The translations under genes and the position numbers were made by a program. A stretch of 64,000 nt of DNA from Fusibacter_A sp965140735 (GTDB lineage Bacteria; Bacillota; Clostridia; Peptostreptococcales; Acidaminobacteraceae). The notes beneath the pieces are model-generated. The model saw only the letters and a program-made list of their open reading frames with translations, had not been told where the DNA came from and did not search any database. Of the stretch, positions 63,112 through 64,000 are shown piece after piece (the stretch's first letter is position 1; each line of letters begins with the position of its first letter). The stretch lies in the NCBI GenBank assembly GCA_965140735.1, contig OZ223306.1, positions 4,774,001-4,838,000 of the forward strand, written 5' to 3'.

Positions 63112-63771
63112 TTAAAGTGATTTGTGGCACAACCACCAATCTTTACAAGTGAATTTGCCAGATTTTGCATCTTCTAAACGTTCAGCTTTGAGAGCTTCTG
63201 TACCTGCAGGTGGAATAATGACATCTGAACCTAACCATTCATTATTAGGATAATTTTCAGGGGCAGCTACACCATGCTCATCTGTAATTTGAAGTGCATT
63301 GAGAGCACGAAGGACTTCGTCAACACTTCTTCCGATTTCTTGCGGGTAATACATCATAAGTCTTAAAACGCCTTTAGGGTCTACAATAAAGACTGCTCTA
63401 ACAGTATTGGTTCCTTTTCCAGGATGTAACATACCTAAAGCAGTTGCAGCATTTCCCAGTTCATCCGCAATAACAGGAAATGGGATTGTTGTATCAGTGT
63501 TTTCATTAATCCATTCGACCCATTTAATATGAGAAAAAACTTGATCCACTGAGAGGCCAATTAATTCAGCATTAAGCTTCTTAAAGGCTTCATTTTTCTT
63601 AGCAAATGCGACAAATTCTGTTGTACATACGGGGGTGAAATCACCTGGATGGCTAAATAAAATGAACCACTTGCCACTATAATCGGCGGGCAGATTTTTA
63701 GTACCATGAGTTGTTTTGACTTGCATTTCTGGGAACTGGTCTCCTAGTAAAGGTAATTTTGCGTTTTCCAT
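63112..63771 (-). CDS. Peroxiredoxin (Prx6/1-Cys-like subgroup)
   Basis: A 219-residue peroxiredoxin. The peroxidatic Cys49 lies in FTPVCTTEF, with the conserved Arg later in GKGTNTVRAVFIVD. The long C-terminal domain is as in archaeal-type Prx6 proteins and ends with two more Cys (FTCKDWWLCHKSL) that could act as resolving residues. It reduces peroxides in the cytoplasm. I chose ATG 63771 after GAGGAGG; the frame opens earlier without such a site. A dyad overlaps the -10 of its promoter, as expected for peroxide-responsive control. Confidence 0.92.
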   Translation of the reverse strand: MENAKLPLLGDQFPEMQVKTTHGTKNLPADYSGKWFILFSHPGDFTPVCTTEFVAFAKKNEAFKKLNAELIGLSVDQVFSHIKWVEWINENTDTTIPFPVIADELGNAATALGMLHPGKGTNTVRAVFIVDPKGVLRLMMYYPQEIGRSVDEVLRALNALQITDEHGVAAPENYPNNEWLGSDVIIPPAGTEALKAERLEDAKSGKFTCKDWWLCHKSL

Positions 63772-63847
63772 TTTAATCCTCCTCATAAAATTATCCTCAT
63801 AAATCCTTTGGCATTAAAAAAAAGCTAAAAGACATACAAATGATATG

Positions 63848-63905
63848 TATTCTCAAAATGTAATGAGTACAAAATGAGAATATCATAGTATAAAACATAT
63901 GTCAA
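63848..63905 (-). promoter_or_regulatory. Peroxiredoxin promoter with dyad overlapping the -10
   Basis: On the minus strand there is TTGACA (63900-63905), a 17-bp spacer and TATTCT (63877-63882). TATTCTCA (63848-63855) and TGAGAATA (63875-63882) are inverted copies around a 19-bp centre. One half with its flank, TGAGAATACATATCA on the minus strand, resembles a 7-1-7 Fur/PerR box imperfectly. Confidence 0.5.
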
Positions 63906-64000
63906 ATTCTTTTTGAATATTTTTTTAGCTCTATATTTGGAATTTAAAAATAAGACCTCTAACTGTAGTATTAATTAGGTTAATGTGCATAAATTTTTGA

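Noticed and set aside
1..64000. tRNA, rRNA, prophage or intact insertion sequence
   Set aside because: No cloverleaf, rRNA core, integrase, transposase or phage structural gene was recognised.

Overview
The window is AT-rich, densely coded bacterial chromosome. Strong AGGAGG-type ribosome binding sites, frequent TTG/GTG starts, many lipoproteins, BglG/LicT antitermination, BlaI/BlaR1-like and LuxR-family LAL regulators, and a chain of catabolic operons with ABC and PTS importers all point to a low-GC Gram-positive, most likely an anaerobic or fermentative member of the Clostridia. This is inference: no rRNA or tRNA gene is present to place it.

Layout. 1-2.7 kb: the end of a LysR regulator, an NTF2-like protein, an SDR and a nitroreductase. 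2.8-7.9 kb: a BlaI - truncated BlaR1 - lipoprotein operon, divergent from a very large MalT-like (LAL) activator, with an elaborate nested dyad on the BlaI promoter. 8-9.6 kb: DUF2442, nucleotidyltransferase-like and membrane proteins. 9.7-13.8 kb: a complete LicT-controlled beta-glucoside operon (antiterminator, PTS IIBC, 6-phospho-beta-glucosidase) with two RAT/terminator switches. 13.9-16.8 kb: a CPBP protease and an S9 peptidase. 16.9-25.5 kb: two AbgA/AbgB-like M20 amidohydrolases followed by a five-gene oligopeptide ABC importer. 25.7-30 kb: a DUF2089 operon, an enoyl-CoA hydratase-like gene and a DUF3298-like lipoprotein. 30-36.6 kb: ketopantoate reductase-like, alpha/beta hydrolase, AAE-type transporter and a convergent response regulator/histidine kinase pair. 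36.8-44.7 kb: a GNAT-nitrilase fusion, CGNR regulator, arginase-like protein, secreted protein, WYL regulator, phosphotriesterase-like enzyme, Cys-rich protein and type I IPP isomerase. 44.7-49.4 kb: an ornithine cyclodeaminase relic, a lipoprotein serpin convergent with a gluzincin-type peptidase, and a two-component system.

49.7-62.6 kb is the most interesting part. It has a ROK kinase, an AraC regulator fused to a GH39-like domain, then an operon with two Gfo/Idh/MocA oxidoreductases, two TIM-barrel isomerase/epimerase-like proteins, a DUF6379 (C-glycoside deglycosidase beta-subunit type) protein, a flavodoxin-like reductase with a zinc ribbon, and a ribose-type ABC importer. The adjacent TIM-barrel/DUF6379 pair plus a Gfo/Idh/MocA enzyme is the signature of oxidative C-glycoside cleavage (oxidise the sugar at C3, then beta-eliminate the aglycone). 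The locus therefore looks like a self-contained system for importing and dismantling C-glycosides or related glycosides.

62.6-64 kb holds a terminator, a palindromic dispersed repeat, a duplicated scar of the serpin/peptidase junction 16.5 kb away, and a peroxiredoxin gene with a dyad over its promoter. No rRNA, tRNA, intact insertion sequence, prophage or CRISPR array was recognised.
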